From assembly GCA_019637915.1 (NCBI GenBank), contig JAHBUV010000001.1, forward strand, positions 1,396,565 through 1,460,564: a DNA stretch of 64,000 nt, in the 5' to 3' direction. Positions within the stretch are counted from its first letter, which is position 1; each line of letters starts with the position of its first letter. A program made the translations under genes and the position numbers. This document shows, piece by piece, positions 1-7,895 of the stretch. The notes under the pieces were generated by a model. That model did no database searches. It was not told the origin of the DNA and worked only from the letters and a program-made list of their open reading frames with translations. This DNA comes from Pseudobdellovibrionaceae bacterium. GTDB taxonomy: Bacteria > Bdellovibrionota > Bdellovibrionia > Bdellovibrionales > Bdellovibrionaceae.

Positions 1-1000
1 CCGCGTCCTGGAAGGCATGTTGCTGTCCGGCGATCCCGGCACGGGCCTGATCCGCGTCGCCGTCGGCGGGCGCAGTTTCCGCATGACCCAGTTCAACCGC
101 GCCGTGGACAGCCGCCGCCAGGTGGGCTCATTGATGAAACCCTTCGTCTTTCTCACCGCCCTCGGGGAAACCCGCAAGGACGGCACGCGCTTCACGCCCA
201 TCACTTTGCTGAACGACGAAAAGTTCTCGCTGAAATACGACGCTCAGACATGGAATCCCGCCAACTACGAGGGCAAATACTTCGGCGAAGTGCCGATGTT
301 TTTCGCGCTGAAGAATTCCCTCAACGCCGCGACGGCGCAGGTGGGGCTCGAGGTCGGCCTCGACAAGGTCATCACGACGGCGCAGCAGGCCGGCGTGGAA
401 TCGCCCTTGAAACCCCTGCCGTCCCTGACCCTGGGCGCTTTCGAGATCGCGCCCAAGGAAGTGCTCGGCGCCGCCATGACCTTCGCCTCCCTGGGGCAAC
501 GGCCGCGCCTGTCCTTCATCCGCCGCGTGGACTACGGCGACGGCGACACCTTGTACGAGCACGATCCCGCGCCCGCCCCGGCCCTGGATCCCGTCAACAC
601 GTCCGTGCTCGTCGGCATGATGAAACAAACGGTGATCTCGGGCTCGGCGCGCGCGGCGCCGCTTCTGGGCTTCACTCACCCGGCGGCCGGGAAAACCGGC
701 ACCACCAATGACAACCGCGACACCTGGTTCATGGGCTTCACCCCCCATGTCGCCACCGTGGTCTGGGCGGGTTACGACGACAACACGGTGACGAAACTCA
801 CCGGCGCTTCGGGCTCGGTGCCCATCTGGACGGAATTCATGAAAAAAGTGGCGACGCGTTTTCCCGCGGATGATTTCCCCTGGCCGGAGGGCACGGTGAA
901 AGTCACTCTGGACCGAAGCGATCTGGAAGCCCTGCATGCCTTGCGGGAAAAAGATCCGGACACGGTGGAACTGATTTTCGCCGAGGGCACTCAGCCCTAA
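1..1000 (+). CDS. Class A penicillin-binding protein, C-terminal transpeptidase part (5' truncated by window edge)
   Basis: This is the C-terminal part of a bifunctional peptidoglycan synthase. The reading frame is open to the left edge, so the glycosyltransferase domain and N-terminal membrane anchor lie outside the window. The penicillin-binding motifs are visible in order: a catalytic SxxK as GSLMKPF (Ser codon at 128-130), SxN as SLN near 317, and KTGTT near 692. The stretch AVGGRSF followed by FNRA resembles the PBP1b/PBP1a transpeptidase entry. The enzyme cross-links peptide stems in the periplasm and is the target of beta-lactams. Its TAA stop (998-1000) overlaps the TAG of the convergent hydrolase gene. 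Which class A subfamily it belongs to cannot be decided from this fragment. Confidence 0.9.
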   Translation, partial: RVLEGMLLSGDPGTGLIRVAVGGRSFRMTQFNRAVDSRRQVGSLMKPFVFLTALGETRKDGTRFTPITLLNDEKFSLKYDAQTWNPANYEGKYFGEVPMFFALKNSLNAATAQVGLEVGLDKVITTAQQAGVESPLKPLPSLTLGAFEIAPKEVLGAAMTFASLGQRPRLSFIRRVDYGDGDTLYEHDPAPAPALDPVNTSVLVGMMKQTVISGSARAAPLLGFTHPAAGKTGTTNDNRDTWFMGFTPHVATVVWAGYDDNTVTKLTGASGSVPIWTEFMKKVATRFPADDFPWPEGTVKVTLDRSDLEALHALREKDPDTVELIFAEGTQP

Positions 1001-1986
1001 AGCTTCACTTCCAGGCCTTCGTACGCGAAACCCCATTTCACCGGGGGCAGGGGCTGGCCGTTCTCCTTGGCGTTTTGGATGCGCCAGCTGTAGTACTCCT
1101 GCGTCTGGCGGCGGATGTCCTGGATGGTCTGGATGGACGCGCCCGGGTCGTGGTGCGCGAACAGCATGTGCTTCACGTTCTCGCGGAAAGCGATGTCGAG
1201 GCCGATCTGGGCCGCGCTGTGGCCCCAGTTCGCCTTGTCGGCGAGCTCGGGAAACGTGTACTGCGCGTCGTAGTACATCAGATCGATGTTCTGGTACAGG
1301 GGCAGATCCGGTCCCAGGTCCTCGCGCGTGACCCGCGTTCCTTCCGTGTCCACGCAATGGGCGTAAGCCTTGCCCCCGTACTCGACTTTCAGGCCCCAGC
1401 AGGGATCCGGATGATCGAGCTGGTACGGGGTGATCGTCATGTCGTCGATCCGCACGGGCTGACGCGGCTCCAGGGTGTGGAAGCGGATCTTCGATGGCAG
1501 GCTCTCGAAAGGCACCGGGAAATACGGCTTGCGGAAAATGCCGCGGATCAGGGACTCCATCTCGGGATGGACGGCGTAATAGTTCACCTGCACGTTCGGC
1601 AGGAAGTGCGGCGTGAAAAAGGGCAGGCCGATGACGTGGTCCCAATGGAAGTGCGTCATGTAGATGTGGAACGGGCCCTTCGCCCGCGCGTGCGTGCCGC
1701 TCATGATGCGTTCGCTGAGCTGGCGGATGCCGCTGCCGCCGTCGATGATCAACTGCCCTTGCGGCGTTTCCACCTCAACACAAGTTGTTGAGGCGCCGTA
1801 ACCGCCGACGATGGGGATCTCCAGGCTGTCGAAATACTTCTGCACCTGCGAGGGGTCGCGGTGGCCGGCGGAAAAAAACCCGCGCACCAGGCCTTCGAAA
1901 TGAAGGCTCCACTCGCCCGGCTGCATGCTCGAAGGGATCGAGCCCCTCGTGCCCCAGTATTTGACGTTCAGATGCGATAAGGACAT
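997..1986 (-). CDS. Metallo-beta-lactamase-fold hydrolase
   Basis: The 329-residue protein opens with a YWGTRGSIP segment and a GGYGASTTCVEV segment, typical of the MBL-fold branch that includes cyclic-nucleotide and cyclic-phosphate phosphodiesterases. The metal-binding HxHxDH motif is present as HFHWDH, with a further histidine in FAHHDPG near the C-terminus. No signal peptide is visible, so it is probably cytoplasmic. I start it at ATG 1986; an in-frame TTG lies three codons upstream, and neither has a strong ribosome binding site. It is divergent from the radical SAM gene and convergent with the PBP gene. The substrate cannot be named from the sequence. Confidence 0.85.
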   Translation of the reverse strand: MSLSHLNVKYWGTRGSIPSSMQPGEWSLHFEGLVRGFFSAGHRDPSQVQKYFDSLEIPIVGGYGASTTCVEVETPQGQLIIDGGSGIRQLSERIMSGTHARAKGPFHIYMTHFHWDHVIGLPFFTPHFLPNVQVNYYAVHPEMESLIRGIFRKPYFPVPFESLPSKIRFHTLEPRQPVRIDDMTITPYQLDHPDPCWGLKVEYGGKAYAHCVDTEGTRVTREDLGPDLPLYQNIDLMYYDAQYTFPELADKANWGHSAAQIGLDIAFRENVKHMLFAHHDPGASIQTIQDIRRQTQEYYSWRIQNAKENGQPLPPVKWGFAYEGLEVKL

Positions 1987-2072
1987 ACACTTCAAGAATC
2001 CGGCGGGCTTCCGGGGCGTTCAATTAAATTTTCTCCTGCCGCGACAAAGGCCGGGGCGGCGAAGTCTTGAAC

Positions 2073-2087
2073 AACTCTGTCAGAGTT
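2073..2087. promoter_or_regulatory. Perfect 7-bp inverted repeat, possible operator upstream of the radical SAM gene
   Basis: AACTCTG and CAGAGTT form a perfect dyad around one central base in the 253-nt gap between the divergent hydrolase and radical SAM genes. The rest of the gap shows no hairpin-plus-U-tract terminator. A TATAAA follows at 2131. Operator function is inferred only from the symmetry and position. Confidence 0.3.
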
Positions 2088-2239
2088 ACATTGCCACCGC
2101 CCGCCCGCCAAGGCCGTCCCGGGGCGGAAATATAAACACCCGGAATAACTCATGTATTCAAACCGCCCCGGAGCGCGACCTTGGTGCGCTTCTTGCTCTG
2201 TTCCCCACTGAGGTCAAAACGCACCCGAAGGTTGATGCG

Positions 2240-3547
2240 ATGGAATGGCGACGACACAAAGACATCTTCGCGATGAAAGAAGGCTCCCGCCCCGCGGTGG
2301 CCCTGCACGCGCGCAACCTGCAGGTGGCCGAGCTTTCCGCGGAGGCCTGGGATTCCATGTCCCCCGTCACTCTTCTGGACTCCGCCCCGGTGAGCCTCCC
2401 CTCCCCGACGGAAGGCCGCGAGGAGCTCGAGGAGTGGAACGGCTCCGACGATCCCCGCTCCACCGCCGATCGCAATGATTTCTCGGTCCGCAGCCTGACC
2501 CTGAACGTGACCCAGATCTGCAATCTGCACTGCACCTACTGCGCGGCCGGCGGTGACGGCACCTACGGCGATCCCGTGCGCGACATCTCCATCGAGAACA
2601 CCCTGCCGCAATTGCGTTTCTTCATCGAGAAGATCCCGGCGGGCGGTCACTTCCACATCGCCTTCCTCGGCGGCGAGCCTTTGCTGTACCCCGACACGCT
2701 GCTGGCCCTGGGCCGGTACGCCCGCGAGACCGGCGAGGCCCGCGGCGTGAGCGTCAGTTTCAAAGTCACCACCAACGGCACCCTGATCAATGACAAAGCC
2801 CTGCGGGCCCTGACCGACCTGGGCTGCCACGTCACCGTCAGTTTGGACGGGCCGGCGGAAATCAACGACCGCCAGCGCCTGCAGAAAAACGGCCGCGGCA
2901 GCTTCGAAGCCGCCTTCCAGGGACTGCAGCGCCTGATGGCGCGCAAAAGCAAGCTCGCCAGCCTCGGCGTTCACGCCGTTTTCAACGAGAAAAACCTCGA
3001 GGTGGAAAAAGCCTGGGAATTCCTCTCGCCCCTGCCCGTGGATTACATGGAGTTCACTTACTCCGTGAACGGCGCCAACCACGAGGCGACCTCGACCTAC
3101 AATCAGCAGCTGGCCCGCGTCCTGCGCCTGGCCTGGAAGCGCGGCGGGGAGCAGGAACTGCGCCGCATCTCCAACGTGCGCGAGATCTTCGACCGCCTCG
3201 ATCAGCAGCGCCGCCGCCTGAACCACTGCGGCCTGGGCAAGAGCATGATGGTGGTCGACGCCCGCAACCAGCTGTGGAGCTGCCCCTGGACCGTCGGGCG
3301 CGCCAATGACCGCCTGGGGACGGGCACCGTCCTCGACGAGGACCGCCTGGCCGTGCATCAACGCTCGCAGATCGAGGTGAACGAGTGCGGTTCGTGCTGG
3401 GCGCGCTTCCTGTGCGGCGGCGGCTGCTCCTTCATCCACGGCAGCACCGACGGATTCTTGCGCGACAAAAAAAGCGACTTCTGCGAACGCACGCGTTTTT
3501 TGATCGGCGCGAGCCTGGCTTATTACCACCGCGCGAGAGCGCTTTGA
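2240..3547 (+). CDS. Radical SAM/SPASM peptide maturase
   Basis: This 435-residue enzyme carries the radical SAM CX3CX2C motif as CNLHCTYC (Cys94, Cys98, Cys101). A full SPASM-type cysteine set follows: Cys330, Cys348, a CX2CX5CX3C block (383, 386, 392, 396) and Cys415. Family knowledge: SPASM proteins bind two auxiliary 4Fe-4S clusters and mostly modify ribosomally made peptides or a partner protein. Residues 1-85 form an N-terminal extension with no obvious RRE. I chose ATG 2240 because GAAGG sits 8 nt upstream and because earlier in-frame starts run into the divergent gene. A 32-residue peptide gene starts 43 nt after the stop, and a sensor kinase and response regulator follow. Maturase function is well supported; substrate and chemistry are inference. 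Confidence 0.88.
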   Translation: MEWRRHKDIFAMKEGSRPAVALHARNLQVAELSAEAWDSMSPVTLLDSAPVSLPSPTEGREELEEWNGSDDPRSTADRNDFSVRSLTLNVTQICNLHCTYCAAGGDGTYGDPVRDISIENTLPQLRFFIEKIPAGGHFHIAFLGGEPLLYPDTLLALGRYARETGEARGVSVSFKVTTNGTLINDKALRALTDLGCHVTVSLDGPAEINDRQRLQKNGRGSFEAAFQGLQRLMARKSKLASLGVHAVFNEKNLEVEKAWEFLSPLPVDYMEFTYSVNGANHEATSTYNQQLARVLRLAWKRGGEQELRRISNVREIFDRLDQQRRRLNHCGLGKSMMVVDARNQLWSCPWTVGRANDRLGTGTVLDEDRLAVHQRSQIEVNECGSCWARFLCGGGCSFIHGSTDGFLRDKKSDFCERTRFLIGASLAYYHRARAL

Positions 3548-3590
3548 TTTGAAAGATCTGGCAAGAAACGGAAAACCGGAAGGTGAGAAC

Positions 3591-3689
3591 ATGAACGACA
3601 AGAAGCACGTGAGAATCCTGGCCACCAAGCCGCTGCCGAGCCCCGTGATCATGGCCCCGCCCGGCGAAGGCTGCATCCCGATCAAATAA
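3591..3689 (+). CDS. 32-residue peptide, candidate substrate of the radical SAM maturase
   Basis: A short ATG-to-TAA frame has a strong ribosome binding site (GGAAGG, about 7 nt before the ATG). The peptide starts MNDKKHVRIL, continues with a Pro-rich middle, and ends GEGCIPIK with a single cysteine at residue 28. It has no signal peptide and no membrane segment. It sits between the SPASM maturase and the sensor kinase, and only one base separates its TAA from the kinase ATG, which has no good ribosome binding site of its own; translational coupling is therefore likely. Context and composition (charged N-terminal half, Gly/Cys/Pro C-terminus) suggest a RiPP precursor with its modified part at the end. 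I do not recognise the family. It could instead be a leader peptide controlling kinase expression. Confidence 0.6.
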   Translation: MNDKKHVRILATKPLPSPVIMAPPGEGCIPIK

Positions 3690-3690
3690 G

Positions 3691-5571
3691 ATGGCGATCC
3701 CTCCTTCCCTCGACGCAGCCGAAACCCCCGGCCCCCGCCGGAAGAAGATCCTTTTCGGGATCCTGCGGCTCGCTCTCGCCCTGGGATTGGCGGGATTCAT
3801 CGCCCAGATCAAGCTCGATTACATCGAGGCTTATTTCTACGACCTGCGCACCCGCATCCGCCCCGCGCCGGCGACGACGGGGCACCTTGAAATGATTTTT
3901 GTTGATCCCGTCACCATCCGGGACCTCAAACGCTCCCCGGGCTTCGGCGCCCACGCCCGGCTGCTGGAAATCCTGTCGACGGCGTCGGCCCGCGCCATCG
4001 TTTACGACCTCGATCCGACGCAGCTCAAAGGCTCCGACCAGGACCGCGCGCGCTTCCTGCGGGTCGCCGCCGGCATGCCGAACCTGCTCTTCCTCACCGA
4101 CGACCTGGAGATGAACGGCGAGGAGGGCAAACTGCGTTTCCCCGCCCCCTTCGACAAACTGCGCGTCGCCCCGGGCCCGAAAAGCAGCGACACCAGCAAC
4201 TTCGCCAAAGACGGGGTGACCCGGCGCTTTTTGATCTCTTACCAGGACCGGCCCACGGCCCACGTGGAGCTCGCGCGCCTGTTCCGCCCGCGGATCGCGG
4301 ACACGGAAAAAGTCCGCGGCCGGTTCTCCTTCCTCGGCACCGAGCAGTCCCACATCAACTTCCGGCCGCCGCGCTCCTACCCCGAGTCCTCCCTGTCGGA
4401 CCTGATCGACGGGCACGAGAGCGCCGCCCGCTTCCGCGACCGCATCGTGCTGATCGGCCAGGACACCCAGATGTCGGAGCGCGACTACGCCCGCACGCCC
4501 TACTCGCGGGAAAGCGTCGGCATGCGCTCGGCGGAGGTCCACGCCAACATCATCGACACCCTCCTGCGCAACGATGCCCCGGCGCGAGCGCCCCTCTGGC
4601 TGAACCTGTTTTTCATCGCCGTCGTTTCCGTGCTCACCGTGCACGTCGTGTTCGCCATGAAGCCCACGCGCGGCCTCGTCATCCTGGCTTTCGCTTTCGC
4701 GGGCTTCACCTTCCTGAATTTCTTTTTGTTCTGGCCCTTCGCCTGGTGGGTGTCCCTCGCCCACCCGCTCCTGGCCTTTTTCCTGTGCTACTACTTCTTC
4801 ATCCCCTACCGCCTGATCATCGAGAACCGCCGCAGCTGGGAGATCTACCAGAAGCACCGTCTGCTGCAGCAGGTGGAGGAGCTCAAGACCAACTTCATCT
4901 CGATGATGTCCCACGACCTGAAAACGCCCATCGCGCGCATCCAGGGGATGACCGACATCATCCAGCGCGATCCGACGCCCCTGTCGAACGGGCAGCGCGA
5001 GGCCCTGGACACCATCCGCGCCTCCGGCGACGACCTGCTGAAGTTCATCAACGCCATCCTGCAGTACGGCCGCATCGAGGCCCAGCAGGTGCCCGTGCGC
5101 CGGCAGTCCCGCGACATCAACGTCATCCTACTGGACGTGATCCGCCGGCACGAATTCCTGGCGAAGCTCAAACGCATCCGCCTGATCGACGAGCTCGAAC
5201 CCCTGTTCCCCATCCCCGTCGATCCGGAACTGATGGGACAGGTGTTCTCGAACCTCATCGAGAACGCCATCAAGTACAGCCCCGAGGACACGAAGGTCCT
5301 GATCTCCTCCGAGGAGAAAGACGGCCGCGTCGTCGTGCAGATCGCCGACCAGGGACCCGGCATCCCCCCGGACGAGATCGCCCACGTGTTCATGAAATTC
5401 TTTCGCAGCAAAAACGCCCGCAGTTCCACCGTCAAGGGATCGGGTTTGGGGCTCTACCTGGCCCGCTATTTCACCGAGATCAACGGCGGCACTCTGACTG
5501 TAGAATCTTCGTATGGCCAAGGTTCCACTTTTACGATAGAACTGCCCTTGCAACACACACCAGGGGAGTGA
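3691..5571 (+). CDS. CHASE2-like membrane sensor histidine kinase
   Basis: The 626-residue protein has one N-terminal membrane helix (about residues 27-43) and an extracytoplasmic sensor of about 250 residues. The sensor has CHASE2-like features (FYDLRTRIRP near the start, IVLIGQD near its end). Further hydrophobic helices follow between about 302 and 375. The cytoplasmic part has HisKA with SHDLKTP (His408), an N-box NLIENAIKYS, G1 DQGPGIP and G2 GSGLGL. All catalytic boxes look intact, so it should autophosphorylate. It starts 1 nt after the peptide gene and ends 1 nt before the response regulator ATG, so peptide, kinase and regulator form a single unit. The ligand is unknown; the modified peptide is a candidate by context only. 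Confidence 0.88.
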   Translation: MAIPPSLDAAETPGPRRKKILFGILRLALALGLAGFIAQIKLDYIEAYFYDLRTRIRPAPATTGHLEMIFVDPVTIRDLKRSPGFGAHARLLEILSTASARAIVYDLDPTQLKGSDQDRARFLRVAAGMPNLLFLTDDLEMNGEEGKLRFPAPFDKLRVAPGPKSSDTSNFAKDGVTRRFLISYQDRPTAHVELARLFRPRIADTEKVRGRFSFLGTEQSHINFRPPRSYPESSLSDLIDGHESAARFRDRIVLIGQDTQMSERDYARTPYSRESVGMRSAEVHANIIDTLLRNDAPARAPLWLNLFFIAVVSVLTVHVVFAMKPTRGLVILAFAFAGFTFLNFFLFWPFAWWVSLAHPLLAFFLCYYFFIPYRLIIENRRSWEIYQKHRLLQQVEELKTNFISMMSHDLKTPIARIQGMTDIIQRDPTPLSNGQREALDTIRASGDDLLKFINAILQYGRIEAQQVPVRRQSRDINVILLDVIRRHEFLAKLKRIRLIDELEPLFPIPVDPELMGQVFSNLIENAIKYSPEDTKVLISSEEKDGRVVVQIADQGPGIPPDEIAHVFMKFFRSKNARSSTVKGSGLGLYLARYFTEINGGTLTVESSYGQGSTFTIELPLQHTPGE

Positions 5572-5572
5572 C

Positions 5573-7066
5573 ATGCTGAAAGTCCTCGTCGTCGATGATG
5601 ATCAGGGTTTGCGACGGGCGGTGACTTCCGCCCTGCTCAGCACCGGCCGCTTCGAAGTCGACGAGGCCTTCGACGGCGTCAACGCGCTGGAGAAATTCAA
5701 AGCCGCCGCCCCGAAACACGACATCGTCATCCTCGACGTCGACATGCCCCGCCTGAACGGCCTCGAAGCCCTGCGCCAGATCAAGGAGAACGAACCCGGC
5801 ACCATCGTGCTGATGCTCACCGCCCACGCCACCGTGGCGGACGCCGTGCAGGCCGTGAAGGACGGCGCCTTCGATTTCCTGTCGAAGCCGATTTCCGCCG
5901 ACGGGCTGATCGCCCTCGTCGACCGCGCCATCCAGGCCCACGCCCTGATCTCGAACATCGCCGCCTCGAGCCCCGTCATGGTCGAGGCCGGGCGCAAGAT
6001 CATCGGCAACACCTCGCAGATGCAGAAGGTGTTCAACATCATCCACAAGCTCGCCAAGGTCGACACGCCGGTCCTGATCCGCGGCGCTTCCGGCACGGGC
6101 AAAGAGCTCGTCGCCAAGGCCATTCACTTCAACTCGTCCCGCAAGGACGGCAAGTTCGTGGCCATCAACTGCTCGGCCATCCCCGAGAACCTCTTCGAAT
6201 CCGAGCTCTTCGGCCACGAGAAGGGCTCCTTCACCGGCGCCCACGAGCGCAAGATCGGCAAATTCCAGTTCGCCGAGGGCGGCACGCTCTTCCTCGACGA
6301 GGTCGGCGACATGCCGCCGCTCATGCAGGTGAAGATCCTGCGCGTGCTGCAGGAAAAGCTCTTCACCCCCGTCGGTTCGAACCGCGAGATCTCCAGCAAC
6401 GTGCGCATCATCGCCGCCACCAACCGCCCGCTGGAGGACATGATCAAAACCGGCGCGTTCCGGGAGGACCTGTTTTACCGCCTGAACGTCGTGCCGATTT
6501 TCCTGCCGAACCTGGCCGAGCGCAAAGACGACATCGAGCGCCTGATCCAGATCTTCATCAAGAAGTTCAACGAGACCCACAAAAAACGCGTCACCGGTTT
6601 GTCCGCCGACGCGTTGAACGTCTTGAGGCGCCACGAGTGGCCCGGCAACATCCGCGAGCTGGAAAACGTCATCGAGCACGCCTTCGTTCTCGAACCCGGC
6701 CACGTCATCACCCTCGCCTCCCTGCCGGAATCCGTGCTGTCGAGCTGTGGCATCGACCTCCTGCAACTGCCCGATCAAGGGACGAGCGCCGAGATGCCCC
6801 GTCCCGCGCCGGTCGCCTTCGAGGGCGGCCGCGACGTGACGGATGAAACGGACGGGGACGAAACCCCGGAGCCCCTCGACGGCGCTCTCGCCCAATCCAT
6901 GGACTTCAACGCCCAGAAAGAGGCTTTCGAGAAGGAATTCATCATCAAGGCCTTGAAGACCTTCAAGGGCCGCATCAATCAGACGGCCCTGCACGCCAAC
7001 ATCCCGAAAAAGACTTTGCTCCGCAAAATCGAAAAGTACGGCATCGTCGCCAAAGACTACATCTAG
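5573..7066 (+). CDS. NtrC-family sigma-54-dependent response regulator
   Basis: The 497-residue regulator has a receiver domain (VVDDDQ acidic patch, phosphoacceptor Asp55 in LDVDMP, and the conserved Lys in SKPI). An AAA+ sigma-54 activator domain follows with Walker A GASGTGKE and Walker B FLDEVGD, and the protein ends in a Fis-type helix-turn-helix. The sigma-54 contact loop reads GSFTGA (from residue 218) instead of GAFTGA. A Pro/Asp/Glu-rich linker separates the AAA+ domain from the DNA-binding domain. It is the evident partner of the preceding kinase: the kinase stop and this ATG are 1 nt apart, and a GGGGAG ribosome binding site lies inside the kinase end. Targets should have -24/-12 promoters. 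Confidence 0.92.
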   Translation: MLKVLVVDDDQGLRRAVTSALLSTGRFEVDEAFDGVNALEKFKAAAPKHDIVILDVDMPRLNGLEALRQIKENEPGTIVLMLTAHATVADAVQAVKDGAFDFLSKPISADGLIALVDRAIQAHALISNIAASSPVMVEAGRKIIGNTSQMQKVFNIIHKLAKVDTPVLIRGASGTGKELVAKAIHFNSSRKDGKFVAINCSAIPENLFESELFGHEKGSFTGAHERKIGKFQFAEGGTLFLDEVGDMPPLMQVKILRVLQEKLFTPVGSNREISSNVRIIAATNRPLEDMIKTGAFREDLFYRLNVVPIFLPNLAERKDDIERLIQIFIKKFNETHKKRVTGLSADALNVLRRHEWPGNIRELENVIEHAFVLEPGHVITLASLPESVLSSCGIDLLQLPDQGTSAEMPRPAPVAFEGGRDVTDETDGDETPEPLDGALAQSMDFNAQKEAFEKEFIIKALKTFKGRINQTALHANIPKKTLLRKIEKYGIVAKDYI

Positions 7067-7200
7067 TGCCACGGGGGTGCTCCGAACCCCTGCAAGAGAT
7101 TTTTTCGTTGTTCCGCCGCGCTTCAAATCGCGGAAAGTCGGCCTGTCGAAGGTTCGGCAATTGACTCGTGTCGAGGCCTGTTTTTAAGTCACAGATCCGC

Positions 7201-7812
7201 ATGAGCATGAATCCGTTGCCGCCACAGGCCTACACCAAAGACACGATGCTGAAAGCCTATCAATGGCTGCAGGCGCAGCCGTCGAACATCCGCGAGATGG
7301 CTCTCACTCCGGATATTCTGGTGAGTCTGTACCTCAAGGCTTCGCGCGACGGCGAGCAATCCCTGGATCGTCCCAGCATTCAGAACTTCAAAGCCGAACT
7401 GAAAAATCTGGCGGGCCTCATGGGGGAATTGGACGGGCCGCCGAGCTTGGCGGCGGAAGCCATGCCGAAGCCTCGCCCCAGCCAGGCACCGCCGCCGCCG
7501 GAAGCGCCGCCCGCGTTCATCGCTCCCCCCTCGGCTCCGCCGCCGCAGGCACCGCCTCACGCTTCGCCCTCGACGGTTTTCATACCGCCGCCAACGCCAA
7601 GCGTTGAGAGTCCGTTTCCAACGCCGGCCCCGGCGGGAACCATCTCGACCGCGCCGACGGCCGCGGTCTCGGGTCTGGGGGTGGATCCCCGGTCTTTCGA
7701 AATGCTCAAGGAAATCAAAGAGGACTTCAACCTCTCCTGCGAGCGCGAGGCCTTGCGCATGCTGATCAAAATTGGCTTCACCAAAGCCAAATCCTTGCTC
7801 AAGGACCACTGA
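7201..7812 (+). CDS. Hypothetical protein with a Pro/Ala-rich linker
   Basis: This 203-residue protein is not recognised. It has a soluble N-terminal segment of about 80 residues (predicted helical), a central Pro/Ala-rich low-complexity linker (about residues 83-160) and a compact charged C-terminal segment of about 40 residues ending KSLLKDH. No signal peptide or membrane helix is visible. The start is uncertain: ATG 7201 or 7207, with a GTG at 7168, none with a clear ribosome binding site. It stands between the response regulator and ileS in the same direction. The two-ends-and-linker layout suggests an adaptor, but nothing in the sequence names a function. Confidence 0.6.
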   Translation: MSMNPLPPQAYTKDTMLKAYQWLQAQPSNIREMALTPDILVSLYLKASRDGEQSLDRPSIQNFKAELKNLAGLMGELDGPPSLAAEAMPKPRPSQAPPPPEAPPAFIAPPSAPPPQAPPHASPSTVFIPPPTPSVESPFPTPAPAGTISTAPTAAVSGLGVDPRSFEMLKEIKEDFNLSCEREALRMLIKIGFTKAKSLLKDH

Positions 7813-7895
7813 TCCGCGCTCCGTGATTCAACTTGTCAAAAGGCTGAAATCAAAAGCATTTTTTGTTAAGCTGCCCGCTTCACGAAGGAGTTCCC

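Noticed and set aside
2152-2211. 19-codon frame with two Cys codons upstream of the radical SAM gene, considered as a second peptide substrate
   Set aside because: The ribosome binding site is poor, the frame overlaps the untranslated leader, and composition gives no precursor-like pattern. The peptide at 3591 is much better supported.
7074-7090. Short GGGGT/ACCCC hairpin after the first NtrC regulator as a terminator
   Set aside because: The stem is only 5 bp and the T run begins about 9 nt later; not convincing as an intrinsic terminator.
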